64,000 nucleotides of DNA from Isoetes taiwanensis (Eukaryota > Streptophyta > Lycopodiopsida > Isoetales > Isoetaceae): the NCBI GenBank assembly GCA_021234155.1, contig JAJEKV010000275.1, positions 2,501-66,500 of the forward strand. Reading direction: 5' to 3'. The notes beneath the pieces are model-generated. The model saw nothing but the letters and a program-made list of their open reading frames with translations. It was not told where the DNA came from and ran no database searches. The translations under genes and the position numbers were made by a program. Shown here in pieces: positions 47,520 to 59,261 of this stretch; within the stretch, counting starts at the first letter, position 1; each line of letters starts with the position of its first letter.

Positions 47520-50500
47520 GTAATTGTTTTTCATTTTTCCACTAGCATCCCCAAGGATATGAGAACCTTATTCCTTACATCCTGAGGTATTGTAACTCTC
47601 ATTTGTTTTACTAGGAATAGTTTTTGGACTCCACAGTACAATACGGTTTCAATGTCTAGCCAAAGATCGGGGATTACTTGGATTTCTCTCCTCCACCTCT
47701 TTGTCCAACAATCTGAATATCTTTCTTTTATGCGTGACATTACTCAAGCGATGTCTTGGACACCACCATTCCACGGCGCACCTTATTGAAGTTAACATCA
47801 CCTTCTTCTTTGCAAATATCCGAAGATAGTCCGTCCCAACCACCTTTGGATAGGTCTCTAGATCTCTTTGGTTTTACTACTACAAATTGGTTTTGCACTC
47901 CACGCGTCGATTAGAAGGTTCATAAGAATCCATGCCTAGATATTTTGGCCTATCCTTCTTAGGACCAACATAGTGTTTATCGGATTGAGGAGGAGCATAT
48001 GCCTTCACAATGCTACTAATGGTACCATCATCTTCGTCGACACCAGACTAATGTTTTCCACTTACTTTTAGGGAACCACCCTTCTTTTCAAGCTCTTGAG
48101 GAGGATGTGTCTACCTCATCCAACAAGTTGATCACCTTCTTCCAATAATCTATCAATGCGATTAGTGTCATCTGAATTAGTTTGCCAATGCTTGCGATGT
48201 AGTCATTGATGCCATCCTTAGTCAATCCCAATTGCTTGACTTCTTCAGTTGGTTTTAGAGCTTTTGGTTGACCGGGGAGGTATCATAGGCTTGCCATTTG
48301 CATCCTAGCATGCCAAATTTCTGCCCCACCTCTCCACTTCTCCTCCGAAGATCTCATTTTCCATTGCATGATTGGAATCCATTCTCTCACCCAAAAGTGA
48401 ATTGAAGAGGTCTAGAATGACCTTCCATTCCATGAGAGCATAACCATCCACAAAACTCTTCCAATCGGGCACTTCTTCTATGATAGATCCTATAGGAGAT
48501 GGATTTGTACATCCATGAAATATTTCCAATAGCCCTGGAAAAGTTGGTAGCTGCCTTTGTCTCAATACATGACTATATTTTCCAAACAATGCATCCACAT
48601 CCTCATGTGAGTATGTCCAGGGCATTAGGAACCCCAAATTGACTCTTTCAAAAACACCCGGGCTGTTAAGTAGGATAGGAAAGAAAACATCCACTGTTCT
48701 TATTTTGACCCGGCACAATTATCTAGTTGCAAGAGGAACTTTCAGGCGGGTAGCATCTCGAGGTTTAGCACGAGATGTTGAAGCTCCAACATGTTCATTA
48801 GGTCCATTCCTCCTAAATCTTGCCTTGCTAAACTTTTCAATACTATTAGGGGTTCCATCCAACAATGCACTATGTAGTGCACGGCCAATTTGTAGGATCC
48901 GTAGGTGACCATTGTAACCCTTCTCATAGTTTCTTAAACACCTCATGATACTCCCAATGTGAAAATACGGACCATCCTCCACAACTCTAATTTGAAATGG
49001 CCATAATAGGTGCGAGACTGCCCATGCAATATTGCCTGATCATTGAAATCGCAAAGGGTATGATCTTCCACATGACTTAGGAATGTACTTGAATTGTGGA
49101 AGACAAGTCTCTTGTTGGTCCATTTTATCGTGTATAATACATAGATAGTTATTAGGTTCCATTAAAAGATAAGGTCCTCCACATCCAATAAGTCGATCTA
49201 CATGATAGTTGATCTGTCATATGGTCCTTCATATGTTCCCTTATCTTTGCCCTTAGACTTGGTTTTGCACCGGTCTTATCTAGTGTCTCCTTCAGCTTGG
49301 CACATAAATTGCACTTGGCAAAGTTGTTTGAAGTTGCTATGGTCACATGCTTGAAATGCCTATTCCATAGCCTACTAAAACTGGTTGGGATATAGAGGGC
49401 CACTCCAAGTTCGAAGCAATGCATTTATTTCCTCTAATATGCTCTTACGGGTACAATGGGATGGCAATCTCTTTTCAACAATAACTCTACCACTGTTCAT
49501 CCTTCTTACTCTTATGTGGCATGTTTTACGCATTGAAATCCACATATCTTTCAAATATTTCCTTTGCGGCTATAGTTCTTGAGGTAGGCCTTACCGGGCC
49601 CGGTGTTCCCATGCAATGCAATTTTACTACCATTTTCATGTCTCTTTTGCGGTTATTGCCAAGAAGAGGTTGAATTCCATGTATAGCCATCCATGCTTTT
49701 GAACATATCCACTTTCCATTCAATGGGAATCTTTTTTTCTTCTTTGATCTTTCATCCTGAATTGCATAGCCAAATATGGTGTACATGAAATTCCTCCCGC
49801 TATCACACTTATGTTCGATATGTAGCTCTTGCTCCCACCAACTCTCCTCTTTGTGAACATTCTAACACAAGAAAAACAACAACATTCACCTCCTCTAACC
49901 TTCATCATAGCTTCGGAGAACAATCATAATCTGACTTGCATCTTTTGGTGGGATAATGTTTGAAAGTTGGAAGTGGCCTCTTGCTACTTGTGTGAACATT
50001 GTTGACAATGGTTCTACATCTAAAGGAAGCGTGTAGTTCCCCTCCGGTTGAAATCGTCCCTAGGCCATGCAACAATAGTTGGAACCTCTAGTTGCTTCAC
50101 ACAAGCTAGGCATTCTTGTTTGCCTCAACCCTTTTTCCTTTCAATTGTCATATAATTTTGAGATTGCCACACCTAACCTGTCCTCCCTAATCTTTCATCA
50201 TTCAACTTTGCATTGATAGGATCTGCTAGAACAATAATCCCTTCTCCCTCTTTGCCTCTCTATTGCATGCATGGGATCTTGACCTTTTGTTTTTCAATCG
50301 ACCGAAAAGTATAAAGTACAATTTCCTTTCCTTTGCCATCATCCTTTTCATTTTGAGGTCTTTTCCTTTCCTTTGCCATCATCAACATCATTTGGAGTCC
50401 TTTCCTTTCCTTTGCCATCATCAACATCATTTGAGGTATTTTCCTTTCCTTGGACATCATGTTCATTAGTTGGGAATTTCTCCTTGCCTTGATTAGCATC

Positions 50501-50530
50501 ATTGGGGTTTTTTTTTTAGCATTTTGCATG
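47520..50530 (-). pseudogene. DUF7869-like transposon-associated gene, broken
   Basis: On the minus strand the pieces read in order as one protein. 50529-50260: Met/Lys-rich repeats (MMLMMAKERK). 49786-49526: WICSKAWMAIHGI then RPTSRTIAAKEIFERYVD. 49424-49152: KHVTIATSNNFAKCNLCAKL then REHMKDHMTDQ. 48718-48305: VFFPILLNSPG, SHEDVDALFGKYSHVLR and a proline-rich LPTFPGLLEIFHG. The THED/SHEDVDALF box and the FAKCxxC box are the marks of the DUF7869 group found in mobile-element-derived proteins of plants and algae. A small open piece at 47843-47531 may be the C-terminus. Stops and frame changes separate the segments, so it is inactive. Family membership is from memory of motifs. Confidence 0.5.
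50330..50480. repeat. Tandem repeat, about 36 bp unit, within the DUF7869-like gene
   Basis: TTTCCTTTCCTTTGCCATCA followed by TCAACATCATTTG occurs three times in a row. It encodes the MMLMMAKERK repeats at the N-terminus of the broken protein. Confidence 0.8.
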
Positions 50531-51139
50531 CCATTGACCTAGAATGCATAAAAATATATAGTAAGTTAGCATATCCAAATAACCTCTAACTAACATGTAA
50601 AGCATCATATGTCTTATTCTATTTGATCATTCTATTTATATAATGGAATTCCCCAAGTTATTTTCCTCAACATTATATAAAAATAAAACCCTCTACTTAT
50701 AACCTTCAAACTTGTATCCTATAATAACCTTAGAAACAACTTTTAAGGTTATTATAGGTTTGCAGTTTTAAGGTTAAGAAGTTTATTATAGGTTAGAAAA
50801 TTTAAGGTTGGAAAGTTATTGTAGGTTAAAAGTTTTAAGGTTAGAAGTCTAATTCATGAACTTTTAAACTTATAACTTAACTATTAACTTAAAACTATTT
50901 TAAAAACTTATAAGTCATAACTTTTAAACATAATAACCCTTAAAACAATTGTCCTTAACACAATTAACCCTTGTAATAAATTTTGGAAGTTTATAATGGC
51001 TTGCTTATGCGAAATTTTAAAAGCGGTTATTATTTCAAGTTAGCCTTCCTTTTCAAACTTTTCTCTCACCCTTCGAACTTTCTCTCTTCCATTTTCGGGC
51101 ATTCAGTGCGTGCGCTTCCAATTTCGGCATTCCGGGTGC

Positions 51140-51470
51140 TATGCTTCAATCACCGGATTCTATGCGCTTTCACCGGCTTTCGGTTTCTCGGCTTTCACCG
51201 GCTATCGGCTTCAAGCGGATAAAAAGTTTCGCTTCTGCTTTTTGCTTTCTCGGCTTTCTCGGCTTCTATCTATCTTCGGCATCATCAATCTACCTTCAAC
51301 GGATAAAAGCTTTGAGGCTTTTATCTGTTTTATCTCTTTCTATCTGCTTCTCGGCTTCTATCTGCACATCAAATCGAGCTTTATGCGCTTCGGCTTCTAT
51401 CGCTTTAGGGTTTTTTCGGATCAAAAGGTTTTTAGGCTCAAAGGTTTGTAGGCTCTATACAATGCCTCTG
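51140..51470. repeat. Minisatellite rich in TCGGCTTCTATC
   Basis: Degenerate units of about 10-14 bp (TTTCTCGGCTT, CGGCTTCTATCT, ACCGGCTTTCGG) fill the stretch and yield Phe/Ser-rich frames. The surrounding 50.7-51.1 kb carries AAGGTTAGAAGTT/TTATAGGTT repeats. Confidence 0.7.
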
Positions 51471-51639
51471 TTTTTTTTTGTTTTTGGCTCTCTACAATCT
51501 CGACTTTGAATAACTTTGGTTTTTGTGTTAAAGCATCTGGCTTCGGTTAGAAGGCTCAATTCTCAGTCTTGAACACAAGTAGGTTAGTATTTCTGCATTA
51601 TATACATAAAGTAGTTATTTTACATAAAGCGAGTTCCTC

Positions 51640-51885
51640 CACAGGGATTGGTTACGTGATCCGCCTATATGATCCGCTCTTATTCTATTTCAATAGGTCT
51701 TCCTCTATCGTTTCTAAGATCTATGATCTTGCTCTATCTGTTCTATCTCGTTTCTATGATCTTGCTCTATCTGTTTCTATCATTTCTATCCGCTATGATC
51801 TTGCTCTATGATCTATGAGCTATGATCTATGATCTATCGCTCTCTATGATCTATCCGCTCTATGATCATGCTTATATGATTTTTT
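51640..51885. repeat. Minisatellite, CTATGATCTTGCTCTAT units
   Basis: Units built on CTATGATCTTGCTCTATC and CTATGATCTATC repeat about twelve times with length variation, then TTATTCTATTTCA-TAG duplicates a block from 51690. Confidence 0.75.
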
Positions 51886-52037
51886 TTGTAGACCGCTTCT
51901 TATTCTATTTCACTAGCTCTTCCTCTATACGTTTCCTAAATAATGAACTAAAAAGAATGAACTAAATATTGAACTAAAATAATGTATTCAACGATTATGC
52001 ATTACGTTAGTTGTTAGAATAATATGTTAGAATGGGA

Positions 52038-52190
52038 GAAATCGTGCTTGGCGCATTTCTATTTTTGGTTTTCGATTTTCCATTAGGTTAATCAAAGTCG
52101 CGCCAGCGTTCTTAGTTTCTATACAAATCGCGCCCGGTGGCGTGTAAAATAGATCTGAAAAAAAACATAGCAAACGCGCCGGGCGTTTTG
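52038..52190. repeat. Cluster of GC-rich palindromes (AAATCGCGCC-type)
   Basis: Four short elements lie within 150 bp: GAAATCGTGCTTGGCGCATT (52038), AAAGTCGCGCCAGCG (52095), CAAATCGCGCCCGGTGGCG (52125) and CAAACGCGCCGGGCGTTTTG (52171). Each is an A/T-flanked, GC-cored near-palindrome inside AT-rich DNA. Confidence 0.6.
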
Positions 52191-52270
52191 GAATTATGTA
52201 TGTTTAGAATCGTTTTTATGGCGAGAGTAATATATCATTTGCTAATGACTTAATTTCTCGTTCTAGTGCC

Positions 52271-52519
52271 ATGGATTTTCCTTATGCATGGACACTAGCT
52301 GATCCCCGTGACCGCATGGTTCTAGTTCAAATACACTTCCCACGAAACGCCATCAACTCGGACCCGCATACAAGATATTACTTGAGTGTGTCGTTCAAAG
52401 CGTTCAAGAGAGTTGGAGAATCCAATAGACACCAGATCGGGGCCATGGGTACACTTCCATCGCATCTATGGACATATCGGACTCCTCATGCTCTTAGTAA
52501 GGCTCATGCCAACAAATAA
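52271..52519 (+). CDS. Unrecognised 82-codon open frame at the 5' side of the ParB/methylase-like locus
   Basis: The ATG (CTAGTGCCATGGAT, good plant context) opens MDFPYAWTLADPRDRMVLVQ and continues SVSFKAFKRVGESNRHQIGA to a stop at 52519. Coding-like sequence continues just beyond in another frame (LLYSIKDRYNTLVWRLDIRE near 52530-52590), suggesting a longer gene broken by an indel or an intron. No family is recognised. Palindromic GC-rich hairpins lie directly upstream (52038-52190). It may be the first gene or exon of the locus that follows. Confidence 0.3.
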   Translation: MDFPYAWTLADPRDRMVLVQIHFPRNAINSDPHTRYYLSVSFKAFKRVGESNRHQIGAMGTLPSHLWTYRTPHALSKAHANK

Positions 52520-55500
52520 GTCACGAGGATTTGCTTTATAGTATCAAGGATCGATACAACACTCTAGTTTGGAGACTCGACATCCGCGAGGGAAGATGAG
52601 GATCCTGTCATATCGTGGTGGTTCAGGTGGGACTTTTTATGGATTGGGCGATGAAGTGGGGCTATGTGACATATTGTAGAGATAGAAAGAATTGGCCCTG
52701 GCATTTTTGCGCGAAGATGAAATGTACATACACTTTTTGGAATATGAATACAAACTGGCGCTGGCATAATTTTGCACTATAATTTTATGTCATTTAGTTT
52801 ATTATGTTTTTATATGCAATGTCGAAAACATTGAATCCTTTGATGCCCTCCGACCCAGTATGACCAACCCCAAGAAACTATATATTTTCATTAATGTGTA
52901 GTTTCATGGGGTTGATATGGATCAGCTAAAGAACATCAAAAGAATTCAAAATTCACAACATCACTTGAGATGTTATGATATATTCATTTTTTTTGAATAT
53001 CCAAATATACATACCTTTTGAGGGCGTTCTTTTTGGCCATGCTACAAATGTGCCCACACTTTCACCAATGTATCGCCACATAGGGATGTCTTCTTGGAAG
53101 AGCCTCATCTTCATAATTGCGGTTTATAATGGAAATCTTACGTAAACTCAAGTTTCCAAGAGGAACACCATGACACATAGAACTTGGATTCGGATCTTCG
53201 ATTTTACATAAGCCTACTTTCGGGCTTCAAGTTTCTTTGTTAAAAGATAGCATTCTTCTCCGGTAATCGATAAAGAACCGTAATGCATTGGAAAAAATAG
53301 AGGGCGAAAAATAGAGAACAAAGAGAATGCATTGAATGGAATCACACTCACCATAGTTGGCCAGACATCGAATGTGATTGAAGGCGGCTCGATCGAATGG
53401 GATTGTAGGCGTTGTGGCGCTCGATAGTCGATTGTTCTTGGGCGCCTGAAAGTAGGAATGATCTTGGGCGCCTCGATAGTAGGTGGCCGATTAGGTGGTA
53501 GTAGATTGCCACATATCGTTTCTTGAAATTAATAATTAATGGTTCTTGAAATTGCACTAAAAAAGAAAAACACAATTTTAAATTTGTAAATGAGCGGGAC
53601 CGGAGGCGTTAATTAAGGCGTGTATAAATTTAAAAGGACGCTTAATTTGAATTTACGGTTTTAAATCGTGACCAAGATTATGAAGCGATACATATAAGTT
53701 TAAACCAAAATCCCAGTCTCATACTATCCGCAGACTTGCAGTTCAATGGCGCCTAGAGGATCTGGCGGCCCGGCGGCCCGGCGGTAGAGGTGGGCGGCAG
53801 TCCAAAGCACAAATGCAAAGCCCGAGAGGTCGAACAAGTAGAAAGCACAAATCCAACAAGCCTCGGGTAATTGATCCTTATTTTGTTCTCGTATTTGATC
53901 TCGCGGTCCCTTTTTTTTTTTAGGTTTTAGGATGTTTTTACGTAATAATATAGTTATTATCCAATAAGAAGCATATGTCCTCTAATGTTTGAGTTCATAT
54001 GTCCCAAAATGTATGGAAACAAATGCTTAATGTGTACTTTAATTCTGTATGTCTTTGCTTGAAGCTTGTATACTTAGCTGAACAAAGATTCAAGTAGCTA
54101 GTTGTGTTTTTATAGTTAGTTGTGTCCTCCGATGAAGATTCAACTCTTTAAGTTGCATTTTATAGTTAGTTGTGTCCCGAGCATTTTGATTAGGATAAAA
54201 CGCCTCGGGCGCAGATTTAATTAGGCATTACATTAGTTTCTTTATCTTTCAGGTCACTTTAAAACGGCAAGCCGCCAGATTTGTTGCATTCTCGATGGGA
54301 CAAACGGCACCGCCCTCGACCCCAATAAACTAAATGAACTTGCCGTGGTATCCATTTTCAAATCGCCGCCGCCGCCGTTTTTGTTGTATATGTGCCCGGC
54401 GGCATTTATCCGAGCATAAAAAGATTAACCCATGTGTTTGTAATTTCACAGGATCACAAAAGACAATCAAAAGAGGGAGGACCCAAGGCGAGACCTCTAC
54501 AAGTCGAAAAAGCAAAAGGGCGCGAAGAAGATGTTACCGCATGCACTGCAAAGATGTATTGACGTTAGAAGATACATCCGAATAATAAAGGCTCGGGTAG
54601 AACCTCCATGTCCGTAAGAAGATCTTATAGAGGGGTCGAGAATGGTATGTGGAGATATTCAAAACTGGTGGGAAGACAGACCTCATATTCATGTCAAGGT
54701 TAAGAGAGATCGATCAAATGAAGAAGCAGGAATTCTTATTACATGTGAAGTACGGGACTATTCTTTTCGCTCGGTGCTAGTTGAAGTGGGCCAAAAACAT
54801 AAGAAAAGCCTAAAGAAGATCAATCGATGCAAAGGCGAAGCTCTTTTAAAGAGATCGCTTTAAGATCAGACGACATGGCCGATAACCTCTTCAAATTTGG
54901 TCGACAGGTGGCGCAGCCATTGACTCCTATAAGAATATGCGAGGGCTTTAAAATGCTCGACGAGCCATTAGCACGAAGGCCCCGGGCGTGTCTACTTACG
55001 TGCAGTGAAGGACAAGGAAGAAGCTAGCTCTAGAGGCGTGGAAACTACGGCGACGGCCAGAGTGACGATGACAAGGCCGGCGGTTAGAGGCAATGAGCAA
55101 ACGAAGAAATATGCCGCACAAGTATCCACGGGCCTCGGCTTCACACATCCAAATAACGTGGACAAGCTTTTTCAGTCCACTAAAGCTATTTATATCAGCA
55201 GAAGGTATGACAAGCAAAGACTTGGAGATAATCAACAAAGATGATCGAAAATCCGGGCGGTGCCAATGCCCGCGGATGTAGTGCCTTACGATACCGTAAC
55301 AAAAAAGGTAATCATCCGGAGCAAGCCGGAGGACTTCATCGAGAACCCGGACATACATTTTATGATAATAGATGGCCAGCATTCAATAGAGGCCGAAGGT
55401 TCTCATCAAGAAGGCACGAGATACCGGGAATCGCTTGTTCTATAAGTCGATTCTCGTCGAACCGCGGTTCCCCGCGGGGTCAACAACACCGCCGAACTAG

Positions 55501-55666
55501 CGAAATAAAGCACTTCTAAATGACATGGGAAAAACTTTCCTATACAAAAGGTAATTCTCTTCCCACATTTTTATTTTTCAGATACTAATTAAAATGGCCC
55601 AAGCGCGATTTCATAGTAGAAGGCAATGGGTTCGGGATGGTAGACGCGCTTCAAATAAGCAAATCG

Positions 55667-55735
55667 GGCGGCGATTTTTATATTAGAATACAAGTTGAGC
55701 CACGCCAATTTGTATTCTAATATAAAATCGCCGCC
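55667..55735. repeat. Long inverted repeat, 26-27 bp arms, 16-nt loop
   Basis: The left arm GGCGGCGATTTTTATATTAG with AATACAA (55667-55693) is the reverse complement of the right arm (55710-55735, TTGTATTCTAATATAAAATC then GCCGCC), with one extra T. Its outer ends carry the same AAATCG/GCC words as the other hairpins. It lies in the proposed intron after the DGQH segment. Confidence 0.85.
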
Positions 55736-55795
55736 AGGCCATTTGTTTATACGACTAGAACCATCTACTATTTCAAAACCCTTTGTTATTTTTAG

Positions 55796-55827
55796 AAAGG
55801 CAAATCGCCGGGCGCTGATTTGCCTTT
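55796..55827. repeat. GC-cored hairpin with perfect 11-bp arms
   Basis: AAAGGCAAATC (55796-55806) and GATTTGCCTTT (55817-55827) are exact reverse complements around the loop GCCGGGCGCT. Confidence 0.85.
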
Positions 55828-58800
55828 AATATGAAATCGCAAGTGGCGGGCGATTATAAACTAGAAGGATTGTTTGAATTCACGATTATAAAGCTAACGG
55901 TTATTCCTTGCACCCCTATATAGAGCAACTTCGCATGCTCGGAACCGGTGGATTGAATATGGGAAGCCAATGCCTACCGACGGGGCGCCACCCAAAAGCG
56001 ACCAATTCAAGTTTTGGAAAGGACACTTAGTCGGACTATATAATGGGACAAGACCAAGAGCACCAGATCAAAGAAAAAAAGGAGATGAAAAGGGTGATGT
56101 CGCCAAAGAACCAAGCAGGCCCAAGGATGCCCGCAAGATAGTTTTTGCTTCGTGATCCCGTGAGATGGGAGAAATGGAATGAATTCGGGACGCCACGCGT
56201 GGAGAAGAAGTTGCCCGATTCACAAGGAAGATTTTCCTCGTTGACACATCAATTTTGGTATCCATATAACAGATGAGGAAGGCCCGTGGATTGGAAGATC
56301 AAGAACTCATCTCAGTCCCGGATAGGTTAATGTAAAGGAAATCCTTTACAAGAAAACCTCAAAGAACAAAGGCTATGGAATCCTTTGAAGATGCATGCAC
56401 CAGCTGAAGAATATTAGAGTGCTCAAGAAGGCAGTTGGTGAGGAATTGCAAAGGCTTACATCGAGTGGTCGATTGTCTGGGAGTTAGGACTAATGCAAAA
56501 GTATAACGCTCCAACCACGACACAAGAAGTATGTATTTTGGTCCAAGGACTTTGTCAAGCAAGAGAAGTTGAAGAACGTTGCAAAGATCAGTGGGATTCA
56601 CACAAAAGTTGCATCCGACTTGAAACGAAAAAAGTCGCGTTGGTGAAGCGGACCCGGAGACGGAATCCACATTTTTATCAAGTGTCCCACGGTTTCAAGT
56701 GTGCCTTGCCGAAGTGGGTGAAGGTCCTCATGATATCACACTCTTCGTGTTTGATAGTCGAGGCCCGGATGGTCACTTGAAGACTATAATACGTTCTTCA
56801 ACATATGCGGTGGTTGCACGACGTAAAATGCATTACACAATCGCCACTATATGTCCCTCCGACATGTCCTATGCATATGCTCTAAGTCTTCGCAAATGAC
56901 TTAGAATGCGGAAAGTCATAACGACGGCATCCTCATAGATGAAACCAAGGACGTTGACTTCAAGACAAACAAGTAAAATTTCTCATGTGCTTATTATTAT
57001 GATAGCCATTATGGATGATAAGGAATATGAAAGGCTTAAGGGAAAAGCGGATGGAGAGAAACTAGCATGGTGCTATCGGTTAGATGAACGATCTCGCTAA
57101 ACGCCTTCTATCCACGGAGCAAGAAGACAAGGGGAAGGCTGTCAAGATCGTGGGAAGAGTTAGAGGAGGAAGAGGAGGATGAGGAAGAAAACGAGGGGCG
57201 ACCGGTTCTTGTGGGGCCACATTAAGTATGAGCTCCTAACTTCACATAAGGGGAAGCTAAACAAGAACGGGTTCTCTATGGACCTTTCCCAAGATCTCAT
57301 TGAAGCATTTTGTCCATTGGGAACAACTTGCTGGGAACTTCACGTTGGAGGTTACATCGGTAGAGAAGCTTTGAAGTTAGCAAGGAATGCCGAGCGTGCG
57401 TCTCCCACGATCGAGCCAGAAATTTTTGGACCTCTTCTTTGAGAAAGTACTAGAGGAAGCCCCTAGGGGACCAATCGGCGAAGCAAAAACAAAGCTTCTA
57501 GCTCTAAGGCGAATACCTTCAGATTTGCTTAAGGAGGCGGATGTTCTCGAGAGCGGGCATTGCTTGGCTCCAACATCATGGATGACATGGACGAGCAGGC
57601 AGATCTCCAAGTACCTATCGACATGCTGCGGAACATTCTTGGCCCCGAAAAATATAGACCAGATGACAATGCCAAGGATGATGATAATAACAATACCGAT
57701 GATGAAGCGGACTCCAAATCTGATAACACTAGCAAGGTTAGCGTAAAGAGTAATGAACTATCAAGCGTAGTTCACACCGCATGCATCTCAAACCCGATGT
57801 GGTTGGTGCTTCTAGCGCACCGAGGCAACTTCGTAATAAAGATGCAAGGGATGAAGAGAACGGGGAATGATGAAGACCTAAAGGTATCGCGGACAATGTT
57901 CCTTTTTTGATATCCATGCATTTTACAAACTAGAAGATATAGAAATCGCGCGGCGCATTCGTAGTTTCCTAGAACATACTTTTGAATTATGTTGACATGC
58001 ATCATTAATGAAATCGGCCGCTGGCGTTTTGTTTTCCATTTCTTTCATCTCATACGTTATTGTTCTCCTTACGAAATGATTTGGCTTCCCCAAACGCATT
58101 GGTCTTTGATTTGAATGGTGTGCTATGTAGAACATTACCTAAAGCCCGGTTTGAAAAGTCATGGTATGCGCCAACAACCATTTGAGACCATTACCAAATA
58201 TGTTTACCCGCCCTTATCTGAAGGAGATGTTGGACCAGGCCTTGATACTGTTTTTGTGCAATTTGGTCATCCATGGAGCATAGAAATATACGGGATGTTT
58301 TGAAAGTAGTGCCCGAGCTAAATAGAAATTGGGCCCATCCGGGATCAAAGCAAATGTGCTTCATTCACAAACCCTAAAGAAGAACCGACGGTAAAAAGAT
58401 ATTTGTGAAATGCTTGCGCAACATGATGGATGCCCTAGGTGTTGAGGATAAGGAAGGCATAATCATTGTGGATGATGACGCTCTAAAGTGTTGCTTCAAT
58501 CAATCCGCGATCATTGAATCCGCCATCCTATCATCCTCAAGATTTTGACAAAGATGACTTCTGCTTCTTTTTGTTAGTGTCCCGGGGAAATAAGCCCAGG
58601 AAAAAGCGATTCAAGAGATTCAAACACTATACCCAAGAACTTGATCTGGATTGGGGAAATTGTGGGGACCTTGAGAAAATCGTTCTAGAAAGGGAACTTT
58701 TTGATATATATGTATACAGAAATACACTTTCCAAAAAGTTTTGAATATGAAATATACTTTATACGAAAGGTTTTGAATTTATATTGTGTTCTTTTATCAG

Positions 58801-58939
58801 CATTATTGGTTCTGTGTACGTATTATGTTTTTATATTATGTGTACGGTTTGCTATACTTGCAATAATTTGTATGTATATACTGTCAATTATTTTGGTGTG
58901 TATAAATAGGTATGCATGAAATAGCCCCTGAATCGGCTT

Positions 58940-59194
58940 TTGGTCTCCGCCTTCTCCTTGTTATTATGGCACATTCTATTACCGCAAGATGAACCATGCG
59001 GACCCGCAGTGCCGTGCGAAACTAGAAATAGAACTTCGGGGCGGCTTGATGTCGTTGCTATGAATCTCGTCCGCTTCTATCCTGATCCCTTTGATGTTGT
59101 AATCCATCTTATATGGAATCCAGAGCATGGTTTGTTCATGATCGACAGGATCTCAGGACCGCCTGCAGCGCCTGAGGACGATGAATCTGATTAG
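58940..59194 (+). CDS. Unrecognised 84-codon open frame, possible terminal exon
   Basis: The frame contains RNRTSGRLDVVAMNLVRFYP, DPFDVVIHLIWNPEHGLFMI and ends PPAAPEDDESD-stop. It lies downstream of the ParB/methylase-like locus on the same strand, and a perfect 10-bp GC-rich hairpin (59239-59261) follows 45 bp after its stop. The acidic end and dense hydrophobic core look coding. No family is recognised. Confidence 0.25.
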   Translation: MVSAFSLLLWHILLPQDEPCGPAVPCETRNRTSGRLDVVAMNLVRFYPDPFDVVIHLIWNPEHGLFMIDRISGPPAAPEDDESD

Positions 59195-59238
59195 TTTTTG
59201 TAGTTTATGTTCTATTATAATGCGTTATTTATGCCAAG

Positions 59239-59261
59239 CAAATCGCGCCACGCGCGATTTG
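59239..59261. repeat. GC-rich hairpin with perfect 10-bp arms
   Basis: CAAATCGCGC and GCGCGATTTG are exact reverse complements around a CAC loop. Less perfect relatives lie at 57945-57959 and 58011-58030. Confidence 0.85.

Larger units (their letters stand above)
53744..58743 (+). pseudogene. Multi-exon locus with ParB-like (DGQH) and DNA-methyltransferase-like segments, broken
   Basis: Plus-strand segments read as one basic nuclear-type protein. The start, MAPRGSGG, leads to QSKAQMQSPRGRTSRKHKSN. A donor at 53867 (CTCGG|GTAATT) and acceptor at 54252 follow, then CCILDGTNGTALDPNKLNEL. At 55270-55420 is PDIHFMIIDGQHSIEAEG, a ParB-like core. At 55450-55552 is EPRFPAGSTT then NDMGKTFLYKR, followed by a donor (AAAG|GTAATT). 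At 55935-56100 is ARNRWIEYGKPMP then FKFWKGHLVG. At 56693-56890 is VCLAEVGEGPHDITLFVFDS then YAVVARRKMHYTIA. At 57200-57440 is DLIEAFCPLGTTCWELHVGG then REALKLARN, resembling the FxGxG motif of beta-class N4/N6 DNA methyltransferases. A clean DPPY/SPPY motif is not visible. An acidic tail follows (57640-57720). Frames shift often, so it is either decayed or badly sequenced. Confidence 0.4.

Noticed and set aside
51110-51509. Phe/Ser-rich open frames of 110-120 codons
   Set aside because: They arise from the TCGGCTTCTATC minisatellite and are open in several frames at once.
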